Source of the DNA: an uncultured Prevotella sp.
GTDB lineage: Bacteria > Bacteroidota > Bacteroidia > Bacteroidales > Bacteroidaceae
Direction of reading: 5' to 3'
Assembly (NCBI GenBank): GCA_945869265.1
Contig: CAMBOI010000018.1
Coordinates: 1-57,469, forward strand
Length of the DNA stretch: 57,469 nt
Shown: positions 9,075-18,425 of the stretch, piece after piece
Position numbering within the stretch: the stretch's first letter is position 1
Layout of the letters: each line of letters begins with the position of its first letter
Made by a program: the position numbers and the translations under genes
The notes under the pieces: model-generated
What the model saw: the letters and a program-made list of their open reading frames with translations, nothing else
Told to the model about the DNA's origin: nothing
Databases searched by the model: none

Positions 9075-10121
9075 TTACTGAATTTGAAGAAGTCCATTGT
9101 AAAACACTAAAATCGCAAAAAGAATGGCACCGATTCCAAACACTATTAATTTGGAATAATACCATGGATGAATAGTATAATAAATCAGCGGGTATAGTAT
9201 TATTTCTACAATACCAAATAATCCATTTATTCTAAATGACAAAACAGGCAAAGAAGAAAAAGCAGAAAAAGCAAAAAGTGAAAAAGCTTCCAACTTAAGC
9301 AAAATAGGTAAACATGAACACCTTTGTGAAATAATATCGTAAAAATACATTATATAGAAAAAAATAAATATTTTAGCCAAATAAACGAGATTATATACAT
9401 TTACGACATCAAGGAGTCCTTGTTCCTTGAGGGCTTGATAAGCATCTACTTTATCCGAAATATATGGAATGTAGATGAACGAAAAACCTATCCCTATATA
9501 GTGTAGCAAATATCCTAATGGCAATAATAAACACCAATAATATTTGTTCTTTTTACTCATTGTTTTGTTGTCAAAACAAAGCAATATCGACATTAACAAA
9601 GATGAATAATGAAACAATGAGGCAAATAATATAAAAACCAATGTTAAACTCTTATTACCTTTTGAAAGGGGAATAAGGGACAATAACAAAAAAGCAGAAG
9701 CGACGCCAGCCCTAATTTGTGTAAATTCATGAACCACATAGTATGTGAAAATATAAATACATACTGACAAAAATGGCAATGGTGATAATTTCTTTATTGA
9801 ATAAAATTTTATAGTTGTACCCAAAAGCGCATATAATAAGAAAAGGTATCTGTAATTATGAAAATAATTATATATAAATTCAGAAATCACTCTAAACGAA
9901 TATTCAACAGTCAAAACGGATCTAGGATTGTCAAAGTTATAATAATAAATCTCATATGCTATTGAATCGTTATCCATCCCTAATGGTCGAAATGTTGCCA
10001 ATATAATCAAAAGGAAACACAATAATCCCCAAATCCACCATTTAAAATTGGAGAGTTTCTCTTCGAAGAAAGCCACCAATGCACATAGTAATGATATTGT
10101 TATTATCGAGCAAAAGAACAT
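9075..10121 (-). CDS. EpsG-family membrane protein, probable O-unit polymerase (Wzy-like)
   Basis: 348 residues with around ten hydrophobic segments. Family landmarks of EpsG/Wzy are the early FRPLGMDNDSIAYEIYY (periplasmic loop with conserved acid and tyrosine) and HEFTQIRAGVASAFLLLSL in the middle. It probably polymerises repeat units on the periplasmic side. The ATG directly follows the stop of the Wzz-like gene and its own stop nearly touches the flippase start, so translation is tightly packed. Confidence 0.8.
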   Translation of the reverse strand: MFFCSIITISLLCALVAFFEEKLSNFKWWIWGLLCFLLIILATFRPLGMDNDSIAYEIYYYNFDNPRSVLTVEYSFRVISEFIYNYFHNYRYLFLLYALLGTTIKFYSIKKLSPLPFLSVCIYIFTYYVVHEFTQIRAGVASAFLLLSLIPLSKGNKSLTLVFILFASLFHYSSLLMSILLCFDNKTMSKKNKYYWCLLLPLGYLLHYIGIGFSFIYIPYISDKVDAYQALKEQGLLDVVNVYNLVYLAKIFIFFYIMYFYDIISQRCSCLPILLKLEAFSLFAFSAFSSLPVLSFRINGLFGIVEIILYPLIYYTIHPWYYSKLIVFGIGAILFAILVFYNGLLQIQ

Positions 10122-11159
10122 TTATTTATGCACCAATGAAAATAATACTAACAAAACCAAAGCCAATACACACATCCCCGCCACAAACAGCATTCTCTTC
10201 GGCCCTGCGGGCTTGATGGGCACAGCGGCACCTTGCACGAGGGTGAAGGCCGGAGTGCGCTCCTGCACCTTAGCCTTGGCTATCTGGTACTGAGCCATGA
10301 GAGTGGTATAGGTGTTATACTTTAGCTGCATGTCGTTTTCCAAGTCTGTTTGCTTGGCACGATAGCTCTCAAGCACCATTTCCATGTTTGAATCTGCATA
10401 ACTGCCATACAATCGACGAGCTTTTTCGTAGTCGGCTTTCGCCTCGTCAACAAGATTCTTATAATGTTTTTCGTCAATGCGGGCCTTGTTGGTACGATAG
10501 TTGGTTATGAATGTCTGAAGGCGTTCTTTTACTGAATCTGCCACTGTTTTGCATATAAGAGGGTCTTGAGCCTCAACTGATATTGATATTACTGCCGTTT
10601 TCTTATCAACACTTATTGACACTTTATCTCTGATGATTTTGCATATATCATCCTGTTTTTTGGAAAGGACATAAGGATTAAGTTTGTTATCTTTATTGGC
10701 AACAGGTTCATTATCTTTGGGCAGGAGTTTTTTCACCCATGATATGACATATTGCCAAAACGGGCGTTTTTGGTGTTTCAACAAGTAATCGTAGTAACTG
10801 CAAGCAATCTCGCCATCCTTACTCTTTACCATGATATCAAATAGTCCAACAACGAAACCGTTGTCTTCCATCAGGTCGGGATACAACATGGGATTAATGG
10901 CATCTGTTGTCTCCATTGAACCTAAATCTAATCCGAATGAGGATGCAAGGGAACCTAATGTACCTCCTAAGCCTGATGTTCCACCGATTTCAGGCGCAAG
11001 ACTCAGAGTTGACTGATAATACCTTGGCAGGCACAATATAAAGGCACAAGACAGCACAAAGACTATCGGTAGTACTTTGATGAAAAGTCTGCGCCTCTCG
11101 TATATCTTCTTGAAGACAACCCTAAGGTCGATCACTTCCAATTCTTTCTTTTCTTCCAT
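10122..11159 (-). CDS. Chain-length determinant protein (Wzz-like polysaccharide co-polymerase)
   Basis: 345 residues with two membrane segments (about 25-47 and 321-341) bracketing a long periplasmic domain containing predicted coiled helices (about 215-290). The C-terminal AAVPIKPAGPKRML immediately before TM2 is the classical proline-containing Wzz motif. It controls polymer length with the Wzy-like polymerase. There is no tyrosine-kinase domain, unlike Wzc. It lies 12 bp after the Wza-like gene, in the same transcript. Confidence 0.87.
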   Translation of the reverse strand: MEEKKELEVIDLRVVFKKIYERRRLFIKVLPIVFVLSCAFILCLPRYYQSTLSLAPEIGGTSGLGGTLGSLASSFGLDLGSMETTDAINPMLYPDLMEDNGFVVGLFDIMVKSKDGEIACSYYDYLLKHQKRPFWQYVISWVKKLLPKDNEPVANKDNKLNPYVLSKKQDDICKIIRDKVSISVDKKTAVISISVEAQDPLICKTVADSVKERLQTFITNYRTNKARIDEKHYKNLVDEAKADYEKARRLYGSYADSNMEMVLESYRAKQTDLENDMQLKYNTYTTLMAQYQIAKAKVQERTPAFTLVQGAAVPIKPAGPKRMLFVAGMCVLALVLLVLFSLVHK

Positions 11160-11171
11160 TTCCTTACACTA

Positions 11172-13694
11172 TTATTTCAACAAGTTGACAAGGGTTGCTA
11201 TCATCGTGGCAATGGATGCTGTTCCTGAGGCGAGAGCAACGACCTCCGTCGTGGTCATTCTGCTGTTGGCTGGCTTTGACGGCACCACTATCTCGCAACC
11301 AGGCTCGGGTTTCACCCCATTGCCTATTCTTGCCACTGTGCCGTTCATATATATAATATATGTGCGACTCTTCTTGGCACGACTGCCCCATCCGCCTGCT
11401 TGGTCAACATAGTAGGCTACATTCTTGCCCTTGCGGAAGGACACCGTATTGGGATACATAACATCACCACTGATCTTCACTGTATTGGTGTATTCAGGGA
11501 TGGTTATCTTATCGCCCTCGCGAAGCACTATGTCATAATTGCCACCTGGCTCAGCTAATGCTTTGTCGAGGTTGATTCCCACATAATATGTATTTCCGAC
11601 ATCAAGCTTATTGATGTTAAGTGTGTCGGAGTCACCGGCCTTTGCCCTTGCCATCTTGAGAACTTGCTCCATACGGGCGCGCTCCTCTGGAGTGAGCTGG
11701 CGCTCAAGTCGCGCACCCTTGGCATAGGCTGTAGTGGTAAGTCCACCTGCCTGCTTGATTATCTCGCTGAGTCGTTGGGTCTTTTTCGCCAAAGTATATG
11801 TGCCGCCGAAGAGCACCTCGCCTTCTACTGTAACGTTCTTCTGGGCAGAGAATCCGGGACTGGTGCGCACATACACCTCGTCGTAAGGCTGCAAGGTGAA
11901 ACCCGGTGTTCCGTCAATCACAAAACCGTCTTTCAATCTGAAGGAGAAGGTATTGGCAATAGTGTCAGATACGCTAATTGCCTGTTTATCAGTGATACGA
12001 CGCGACACATCAACCTTCATCACAGAGGCGGCATCAGTCAGACCGCCAGCCTGGATGATAAGATCCTCCACAGTGGTATTATCGGCATAGGTGTAGGTTC
12101 CAGGATAGAGCACCTCGCCATGTATTGTCAGAGTCTGCTGCTCCAACAGGTCTTTCTTGCTTGGGATATACAATACGTCCTCGTTTTTCATAGGAATATC
12201 AGCCACCCTGCCACTAAGGATTCCCTCTATATCCACCTGAATCACCTCTAATGTGCGGTCGAACTTCATCCTGTGCATTACGGCATGCTGCACGAATGCA
12301 TCCTCAGTTACTCCATCTGCATGTTCCAACAGACTTCTGACACCTGTGATGTCTCCACCAACCTGATACATTCCGGGACGGAACACTGCACCCTTTATCT
12401 CGACCATATTGGAATAGCGCGGGATAACGGAGTCAACAGATATTGAGTCCTCATCCTCTATCTTAAACGTATTTACATCAAACTCACCCACGTTGAATAT
12501 TGAGTATTTGGAGCCGGCTTTCCTTATCACCTTTACCGATTTCTTGTATGCATCACCTGTGAATCCACCTGCATATTTCAGCACAGTTCCCACGCTCTCG
12601 CTCTTTTTCATCTCGTAGAACATCGGACGCTTCACCTTGCCTGCGACATTCACAAGGCAATCATAAGGACCGACTACAATCACGTCGTTGTCGGCAAGAC
12701 GCACGTTGCCCGTGAGTTTGCCGTTAAGGATATAATCATATATGTCAACAGTCGTGACGAGTTTGTTGTTGCGATACACCTTAATATTGCGCAACGTACC
12801 TATATCATTTGTGCCTCCTGCCATATATAGTGCATGGAACACCGATGCGAAAGCCGAGAGGGTATATGTGCCAGGAGTCTTCACTTCACCCATCACGTTA
12901 ACAATTATCGTCTTCGTCTGACCTACAGTGAGTCGGACTTTCGAACTGCTGTATCGGGCTCCCAATGTAGTCTTCAGCCGGGCATTGGCCTGGGCAACCG
13001 TAAGACCACTCACCTGCACTGGTCCGAATCCCTCTATCACGATTGTTCCATCGGGAGTGACAGTGGCCTCAACCGTCTTTTGCGAGGCTCCGTAGATATC
13101 AATATATACGGCATCACCAGGTCCTAAACGATAGTTTTGCGGAGTGGCGATGTTCATATTCGGCTCAAATGTCAGTTCCTTATTGTTGAAAATATCACGT
13201 CCGAACACCTTTCTCCCCTCTGGTTCCTTGGGTAACATCATCATCGACAAGGAGTCGGGAAAAAGAAACTGCATCTCCTCCTGCATTTGGATATAATTAG
13301 GATCAAGATCTGTATATTTGTCCTTTGCTTCTACATTAGTCAACTTATCCTTTTGCATTTGTCCCGACGGCTGTTCCTTGGTCTGTCCGTTGTTTTTGCG
13401 CAGACGATCGTTAGAAATCTGTTCGCCGGTGATATCCTTTACACCTAAGCCACCATTATTTGCCTGGCGTTCGTATTTCTGCTTTACGCGGCGAATCTGG
13501 TTGATATCCACACCCTTCTGCATAAGTTTGGTGACAATTTGTGCTTGCGACGTACCCTTTTGGTACTCGACAGCCACAAATTGCAACACTTGTTCGTCAG
13601 TCATCGATTGCGCAGAGACGTCGGCAATTCCAATGCATAAGAACACGATAATCGAGGCGATCAGCCTAATATTATATTTCATTTTATAAATCAT
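11172..13694 (-). CDS. Polysaccharide export outer-membrane protein with six SLBB repeats (Wza-like)
   Basis: 840 residues (ATG at 13694; a second in-frame ATG at 13682 fits the signal peptide equally well). A signal peptide ends near DVSAQ. The Poly_export domain is near 185-255 (LGPGDAVYIDIYG). Six SLBB-type repeats follow, each with a G-x-V-x-x-P/G-G-x-Y pattern and a GG end, around 265, 350, 430, 525, 625 and 740. The last 25 residues are hydrophobic. It is more than twice the size of E. coli Wza (about 379), as is usual for Bacteroidetes homologues. It is first in the capsule series, behind the promoter at 13746. Role: outer-membrane channel for polysaccharide export. Confidence 0.9.
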   Translation of the reverse strand: MIYKMKYNIRLIASIIVFLCIGIADVSAQSMTDEQVLQFVAVEYQKGTSQAQIVTKLMQKGVDINQIRRVKQKYERQANNGGLGVKDITGEQISNDRLRKNNGQTKEQPSGQMQKDKLTNVEAKDKYTDLDPNYIQMQEEMQFLFPDSLSMMMLPKEPEGRKVFGRDIFNNKELTFEPNMNIATPQNYRLGPGDAVYIDIYGASQKTVEATVTPDGTIVIEGFGPVQVSGLTVAQANARLKTTLGARYSSSKVRLTVGQTKTIIVNVMGEVKTPGTYTLSAFASVFHALYMAGGTNDIGTLRNIKVYRNNKLVTTVDIYDYILNGKLTGNVRLADNDVIVVGPYDCLVNVAGKVKRPMFYEMKKSESVGTVLKYAGGFTGDAYKKSVKVIRKAGSKYSIFNVGEFDVNTFKIEDEDSISVDSVIPRYSNMVEIKGAVFRPGMYQVGGDITGVRSLLEHADGVTEDAFVQHAVMHRMKFDRTLEVIQVDIEGILSGRVADIPMKNEDVLYIPSKKDLLEQQTLTIHGEVLYPGTYTYADNTTVEDLIIQAGGLTDAASVMKVDVSRRITDKQAISVSDTIANTFSFRLKDGFVIDGTPGFTLQPYDEVYVRTSPGFSAQKNVTVEGEVLFGGTYTLAKKTQRLSEIIKQAGGLTTTAYAKGARLERQLTPEERARMEQVLKMARAKAGDSDTLNINKLDVGNTYYVGINLDKALAEPGGNYDIVLREGDKITIPEYTNTVKISGDVMYPNTVSFRKGKNVAYYVDQAGGWGSRAKKSRTYIIYMNGTVARIGNGVKPEPGCEIVVPSKPANSRMTTTEVVALASGTASIATMIATLVNLLK

Positions 13695-13745
13695 AATTCG
13701 ATAATCTACCTAATAAGATAACACCAGTTAACACGATTTATTGTG

Positions 13746-13753
13746 CAAAGATA
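13746..13753 (-). promoter_or_regulatory. Promoter of the capsule export series
   Basis: Minus-strand TATCTTTG, a perfect -7 element, about 52 bp before the Wza-like start codon. It is divergent from the tmRNA promoter 90 bp away. Confidence 0.72.
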
Positions 13754-13810
13754 CTCATTTTTTGCTAAACATAGTTATGAAAACATGTTTTTTTCACATT
13801 TTCTGCCGAT

Positions 13811-13845
13811 TTTCTTGCATATATGCTTATTAATGCTTATCTTTG
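13811..13845 (+). promoter_or_regulatory. tmRNA promoter
   Basis: TATCTTTG at 13838-13845 with TTTCTTGC at 13811-13818 as the -33 region, about 20 bp upstream of the mature tmRNA 5' end. Confidence 0.75.
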
Positions 13846-13865
13846 CAGTCGAAATACGTTACCAT

Positions 13866-14264
13866 GGGGTTGACTGGATTTGACAGCGGGCCGAAATGGT
13901 ACGTAAGCATGCGGAGTCTCGTCGGCTACCTCCATAATCAGAGTGGACAAAAATTTAATTGGCGAAAACAACTACGCTCTCGCTGCCTAATCGAAGAACA
14001 GTAGATTACTGGCTTTATCCCGTCACAAGGTGATGGGACGAGACATCGCTCAACAGGATGTTGTTCCGAATCCGGTTGGTCAAGCGGTGCAGGAAAATCG
14101 GGAATAGTCTGCCGTAGCCTCGTGCGACAGATGAAACTTTAGAGGATAAGGTTGCAGTTGGTGGTCCTGGTCTTGCTGCAGCACGAAAACCAAAGTCAGG
14201 AATAAGCATGTAGAAAGCGTATGGTTTCCCTGTTTGGACGAGGGTTCGACTCCCTCCAGCTCCA
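13866..14264 (+). ncRNA. ssrA: Transfer-messenger RNA
   Basis: The 5' end GGGGTTG pairs with the 3' CAGCTCC to make the tRNA-like acceptor stem (with G-U pairs), and GAGGGTTCGACTCCCTC forms the T arm. The tag reading frame at 13961-13990 encodes GENNYALAA then TAA, the same type of tag known from Bacteroidetes such as Porphyromonas. The alternating hairpins between 13995 and 14200 correspond to the pseudoknot domain. CCA is not fully encoded (the sequence continues CCC). The RNA tags and rescues stalled ribosomes together with SmpB, which is not in the window. Confidence 0.95.
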
Positions 14265-14271
14265 CCCTTAT

Positions 14272-14297
14272 CCCCGACCATTATTGGTCGGGGTTTT
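14272..14297. terminator. Terminator shared by tmRNA and the acyltransferase operon
   Basis: CCCCGACCA / TGGTCGGGG is a perfect 9-bp stem with a 4-nt loop followed by TTTTC on the plus strand. The stem includes the TAA stop of the convergent acyltransferase gene, so it may serve both directions. Confidence 0.85.
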
Positions 14298-15039
14298 CTA
14301 TATACCCTTGATATTCCGGCACCAATGCACTCATCACCGAATCATAGCTCTGATGCATAACAGCCAGGATATTCTGAGGTCCCTGACCTATAGGATAAAC
14401 TGGCTGATGGATGGTTAGCCTCAAAGGATGCCACTTTACGAAATGCCAATCACGCGTGCGAGGCATCACGTTGAATGAGCCGTTGATGGTTAGTGGCACC
14501 ACTGGCAACTGGAGTTCGTCGGCCAACAGAAATGCTCCCTTCTTAAACTTGCCCATGTGGCCTGTAAAGGTGCGGGCTCCCTCGGGGAACACCACAAGGC
14601 TCGTACCGTCCTTCAAAGTCTCACGGGCATCATTGATAGTCTTCTTCACCTTACTCGGACTGCGCCTGTCAACAAATATCTGGTGTGACTTGGCACAGGC
14701 GTATCCAACAAACGGCATCTTGCGCAACTGGTGCTTCATCATCCACTTGAAGTTGCGGTTGAGATAACCATAAATCAGGAAAATGTCAAACATTCCCTGA
14801 TGATTGGCTACAAAGACATACGAGTGCCCCTTCTCAAGATTCTCACGCCCCTCGACAGTCACTGTTAGAAGGAAAATCCTTGTCATCACCTTCGACCACC
14901 ATCGTCCGGGATAATATCCCCACACATGACCATTGCCTATAGAGCAACCCAATCCTGTCACTGCCGCAGTAAATACTGTGGCAATGATAGCCACAGGCAC
15001 TGCTATGCACAACTGATATAACCAATAAATATATTTCAT
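14281..15039 (-). CDS. plsC: 1-acyl-sn-glycerol-3-phosphate acyltransferase (PlsC family)
   Basis: 252 residues. The acyltransferase blocks are visible in order: NHQGMFD (HX4D catalytic pair, about 79-85), FVDRRSP (about 122), and FPEGART (about 151). An N-terminal hydrophobic anchor covers residues 8-32. It makes phosphatidic acid from lysophosphatidate at the inner membrane. It is the last gene of the minus-strand operon that begins with the FtsB-like gene, 20 bp after the metallophosphoesterase. A related lipid acyltransferase role (for example ornithine lipid) is possible. Confidence 0.87.
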   Translation of the reverse strand: MKYIYWLYQLCIAVPVAIIATVFTAAVTGLGCSIGNGHVWGYYPGRWWSKVMTRIFLLTVTVEGRENLEKGHSYVFVANHQGMFDIFLIYGYLNRNFKWMMKHQLRKMPFVGYACAKSHQIFVDRRSPSKVKKTINDARETLKDGTSLVVFPEGARTFTGHMGKFKKGAFLLADELQLPVVPLTINGSFNVMPRTRDWHFVKWHPLRLTIHQPVYPIGQGPQNILAVMHQSYDSVMSALVPEYQGYIENPDQ

Positions 15040-15059
15040 AATTCTTACTCCTTAATTCT

Positions 15060-16241
15060 TCATTCTTCACTCTTCATTTTCAACTCAATCACCACAATCT
15101 CACCCGGAACGCCAAAGCGAAAAGGAATGAAACCGCCAATGCCAGTTGACACACTGAGTGCCCTGCTGCCGTCGAAGTAAACTCCACCCCATTCTTTATA
15201 AATAAATGACGCAGGCGACCAACTGCCAATCATAAACTGCATGGCATGTGTATGTCCACTCAAGGTGAGCTGAGCCTTGCTTTGGGGCAATATCTTACGA
15301 CGCCAGCATGTTGGGTCGTGCTCTGCCATTATCACAAATGCACTGTCGGACACACCATACAGTGCCTTAGCGACATCACCTCGTTGAGGGAACTTCTTTC
15401 CGTCACCGTCATTATCGAGTCCAGCTATCACGATAGAATCGGCATCTCGCCTTATCACTTTGTGTTCATTAACAAGCAGTTGCCAACCCATCATTTTTTC
15501 CAATCGTCTTGTCTCCATCTCATTTGCAACCTTTGTTGTTGGCGAGGCGTCAATATAGTCGGCATAGTCGTGATTGCCTATCACCGAGAACACTCCATCC
15601 TTTGCCTTAATTCCACTAAGCACATCCACAAAAGGACGTATCTCCTGAGGTTCGCGGTTCTGCAAATCACCGGCAAACACTACCATATCTGCATTCTGGG
15701 CATTAATAGTATCCACAATCATTTGCAACAGGTGCTCCTTGCCACCGATATAGGAGCCAACATGAGCATCTGAAAATTGAACTATGCGATAGCCGTCGAA
15801 CGCCTCGGGCAATTGTGCCGACTCAAAGGTCACTTTCCTCACTCTAATATCGTCGAATCCCCAAAACGAGCCATAGAACAATACATACCAATTGAGCACA
15901 ACCATCACAACACCTACGAGGTTGCCATAATTTGCCCTACTGCGAAGCATCTTTCTTATCCCCCATCCTATGGAGGAGCAAATGGCAAAAAGACATTTTG
16001 GGGTGACGAAAAGTCCAACAAGGAATAGATATACATTGAGTAACCTGATGTCGGAAGGTGCAAATTGGCGGTCGAAAACGAATACCATTGTATAGGCAAT
16101 CATTGCGATAGTGGGTAGCCACCACAGCAGTCGGCACATCAAAGCTCTCCTTCCCCTCATGCGTCTGAGAAAACGGCGGTCAATATAAATATCTGGCACC
16201 ACTGCCATCAGTATCAGTAGAACTGCAATTTTCGTTATCAT
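15060..16241 (-). CDS. Membrane-anchored metallophosphoesterase (YkuE-like)
   Basis: 393 residues. The N-terminal third has four hydrophobic segments; the C-terminal two thirds form a calcineurin-like phosphoesterase domain. Metal-binding blocks in order are SDAHVGS (about 157), GDLQNRE (about 192), GNHDYAD (about 217), the lone His in MAEHDP, and SGHTHAMQF (about 328). Proteins of this type hydrolyse phosphate esters at the membrane, in some cases nucleotide-linked lipid precursors. Its downstream neighbour is a phospholipid acyltransferase, consistent with an envelope role. Substrate unknown. Confidence 0.85.
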   Translation of the reverse strand: MITKIAVLLILMAVVPDIYIDRRFLRRMRGRRALMCRLLWWLPTIAMIAYTMVFVFDRQFAPSDIRLLNVYLFLVGLFVTPKCLFAICSSIGWGIRKMLRSRANYGNLVGVVMVVLNWYVLFYGSFWGFDDIRVRKVTFESAQLPEAFDGYRIVQFSDAHVGSYIGGKEHLLQMIVDTINAQNADMVVFAGDLQNREPQEIRPFVDVLSGIKAKDGVFSVIGNHDYADYIDASPTTKVANEMETRRLEKMMGWQLLVNEHKVIRRDADSIVIAGLDNDGDGKKFPQRGDVAKALYGVSDSAFVIMAEHDPTCWRRKILPQSKAQLTLSGHTHAMQFMIGSWSPASFIYKEWGGVYFDGSRALSVSTGIGGFIPFRFGVPGEIVVIELKMKSEE

Positions 16242-16287
16242 TTCAGTATTTATTAATTACTTATATATATAATAAGGTGTAAGAGCA

Positions 16288-17100
16288 TCATCGGGCCACC
16301 CCCTCCAAGAATCGTCTCATCAGTTCCAGGGGCACACCCCTTCTCCTTGCATAGTCCTCAACTTGCTCGGCACTAATTCTTCCCAACATGAAATAACGTG
16401 CCTGTGGATGGGAGATCATCATGCCACTCACACTTGCATGAGGTTTCATGGCACCACTCTCAGTGAGCCTTATACCAACATCCGCAAAATGAAGTATGCT
16501 GTCGAGCAAGAAATTCATGCTTGTATCAGGCAATGACGGATAACCGACAGCAGGTCGGATGCCTTGAAACTTCTCTGCATGCATCTCCCTGATGGTGAGA
16601 TTCTCGTCATGGGCATATCCCCAATAAGTTTTTCTCACCTCCTCGTGCATTTTCTCTGCGGCAGCTTCAGCTAACCTGTCGGCAAGCAGTTGCGCCATCA
16701 TCTTCTTGTAGGCATCTCCGTCGAAGTCTTTCTCCAATCCGATATCTACTGTCGTACAGAAGATTCCCATACGGTCGGCTATGCCATGAGACATTGGTCG
16801 CAGAAAATCTGCCATACACAGATTTGGCTCTGTAGCATCTGGCAGATGTTGTTGTCGGAGCATTGGCAGACGTACCCCCTCGAATACGATGTCGTCACCA
16901 TCACTGTTGGCCTCGCCCAAGGCAAAGAGTGCATATGCCCGATAATTATCTTCGAGCGTGTCGAGCATCCTCATGGCTTCCTCCTTAATCTCCATCTGTT
17001 GGGCAGGAGTCTTCAATTGCCAAGCATGATAGAAATATGACCAGTTGATATAGTCGCGCAACTGGGAGATATCGTATGTCAGTTTGTGACGTTCCATCAT
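16288..17100 (-). CDS. Stand-alone vitamin B12-dependent methionine synthase activation domain protein
   Basis: 270 residues equivalent to the C-terminal AdoMet-binding activation domain of MetH. The diagnostic block GIRPAVGYPSLPD is near residue 175, and the end has SHPQARYFMLGRISAEQVEDYARRRG. In the complete enzyme this domain binds S-adenosylmethionine and drives reductive remethylation of inactive cob(II)alamin. Bacteroidetes often encode it separately from the catalytic subunits. The ATG overlaps the TGA of dihydroorotase (ATGATGA region), implying coupled translation. No cobalamin riboswitch is visible nearby. Confidence 0.87.
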   Translation of the reverse strand: MMERHKLTYDISQLRDYINWSYFYHAWQLKTPAQQMEIKEEAMRMLDTLEDNYRAYALFALGEANSDGDDIVFEGVRLPMLRQQHLPDATEPNLCMADFLRPMSHGIADRMGIFCTTVDIGLEKDFDGDAYKKMMAQLLADRLAEAAAEKMHEEVRKTYWGYAHDENLTIREMHAEKFQGIRPAVGYPSLPDTSMNFLLDSILHFADVGIRLTESGAMKPHASVSGMMISHPQARYFMLGRISAEQVEDYARRRGVPLELMRRFLEGVAR

Positions 17101-18425
17101 TCCCTGAATCTTATAGCTTCACCCCTTAATGATTCATCTACCCGTCCGTCGGCATACACCATTCGTCCGTTACACCATGTGCGCTCTACACGCCAATTGA
17201 ACGTAGAGCCCTCCATCGGACTCCATCCACACTTGCTCAACACACATTCGGAGGTGACTGTCCACGGGCTCTTAGGCCTAAGCATCACAAGGTCCGCCTT
17301 ATAACCCTCGCGTATAAATCCTCTTCGAGAGACTTCAAAAATCCTCGCGGGATTATGGCACATCAATTCTACCACCCTTGTCAGCGAAAGCACTCCCTCG
17401 TCCACCAACGACAGCATAGCTGGCAGAGAAAACTGCACCATAGGCATTCCGGATGCCGCCTTAGCGCATCCTCCTTGCTTCTGTGCAAGCAGATGAGGAG
17501 CATGGTCAGTGCCAACAACCGAAATTCGCCCATCAGCCATAGCTCTCCGTATCTCATCACGGTCGGCCTGTGTCTTGATGGCAGGATTAACCTTAATTCT
17601 TGTGCCCAAAATAGGATAATCCTTGTCGGAAAAGAAGATATGGGCGCTTGTTACCTCGGCTGTAATCAACGGGTCGTTAGGCGAAAAGAGGGTAAGTTCA
17701 CGTGCGGTAGAGACATGAGCTACATGTAGCCTTGCTCCACATTTGCGCGCAAGTTGCACAGCCAGAGACGTACTTAACCAGCAAGCCTCCTCGCTCCTTA
17801 TTTCGGGATGGTGCACTACATCTGGGTCATCACCATATTTTTCCTTTGCAGCCTGCATATTCGCATTTATCACAGCCGTATCCTCACAATGAGCCATCAC
17901 TGGCAATCCAGGAATGCTGAACACCCGTTCAAGCGCTTCCTTACGGTCAACCAGCATGTTGCCTGTGGAAGAGCCCATAAAGAGCTTTATTCCCGGCACA
18001 GCATTGCGGTCGATGACATTCAGCGTTTCAGCGTTGTCATTGGTAGCACCTATGAAGAAAGCATAATTTACGACACTCTCCTTAGCACCACGATTCATCT
18101 TGTCGCGCCATGCCTCAATGGTAGTTGTCTGCGGCACAGTGTTGGGCATGTCGAAATACGATGTCACACCTCCTGCGGCAGCCGCCATACTCTCGGTTGC
18201 GATGTCAGCCTTGTCTGTCATTCCTGGTTCGCGGAAATGCACATGGTCGTCAATAACCCCGGGAAAAACATAACAACCCGTGGCGTCAGTCACTTCATCA
18301 ACTGACTCCACGGGCATCTTGTCCTCTTCGCAAATTTTCTTAATAATATCATCCTCTATCAGCAATGAGGCTTGCGTGATGTAACCCTCATTGACTATCG
18401 AGGCATTCTTTATCAATACTCTCAT
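17097..18425 (-). CDS. pyrC: Dihydroorotase
   Basis: 442 residues of the amidohydrolase superfamily, with dihydroorotase-type blocks: DDHVHFREPGMTDKAD (metal histidines 61 and 63), the GSSTGNMLVD loop, AHCED, HVAHVSTARE and GTDHAPH. It closes N-carbamoyl-aspartate to dihydroorotate in pyrimidine synthesis. The length matches the family usual for Bacteroidetes (about 445). It overlaps neighbours on both sides: 4 bp with the DUF4369 gene upstream and 4 bp with the MetH-activation gene downstream. Allantoinase-like relatives exist, but DHVHFREPG favours dihydroorotase. Confidence 0.9.
   Translation of the reverse strand: MRVLIKNASIVNEGYITQASLLIEDDIIKKICEEDKMPVESVDEVTDATGCYVFPGVIDDHVHFREPGMTDKADIATESMAAAAGGVTSYFDMPNTVPQTTTIEAWRDKMNRGAKESVVNYAFFIGATNDNAETLNVIDRNAVPGIKLFMGSSTGNMLVDRKEALERVFSIPGLPVMAHCEDTAVINANMQAAKEKYGDDPDVVHHPEIRSEEACWLSTSLAVQLARKCGARLHVAHVSTARELTLFSPNDPLITAEVTSAHIFFSDKDYPILGTRIKVNPAIKTQADRDEIRRAMADGRISVVGTDHAPHLLAQKQGGCAKAASGMPMVQFSLPAMLSLVDEGVLSLTRVVELMCHNPARIFEVSRRGFIREGYKADLVMLRPKSPWTVTSECVLSKCGWSPMEGSTFNWRVERTWCNGRMVYADGRVDESLRGEAIRFRE

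Noticed and set aside
11664..12251. Plus-strand frames inside the Wza-like gene
   Set aside because: Shadow frames opposite a protein with six clear SLBB repeats.
14015..14281. Minus-strand frames across the tmRNA
   Set aside because: The region is fully explained by the tmRNA pseudoknots, tag and T arm.
16242..17100. Cobalamin riboswitch near the MetH-activation gene
   Set aside because: The gene overlaps dihydroorotase upstream, leaving no room for a leader, and no B12-box-like sequence was seen.
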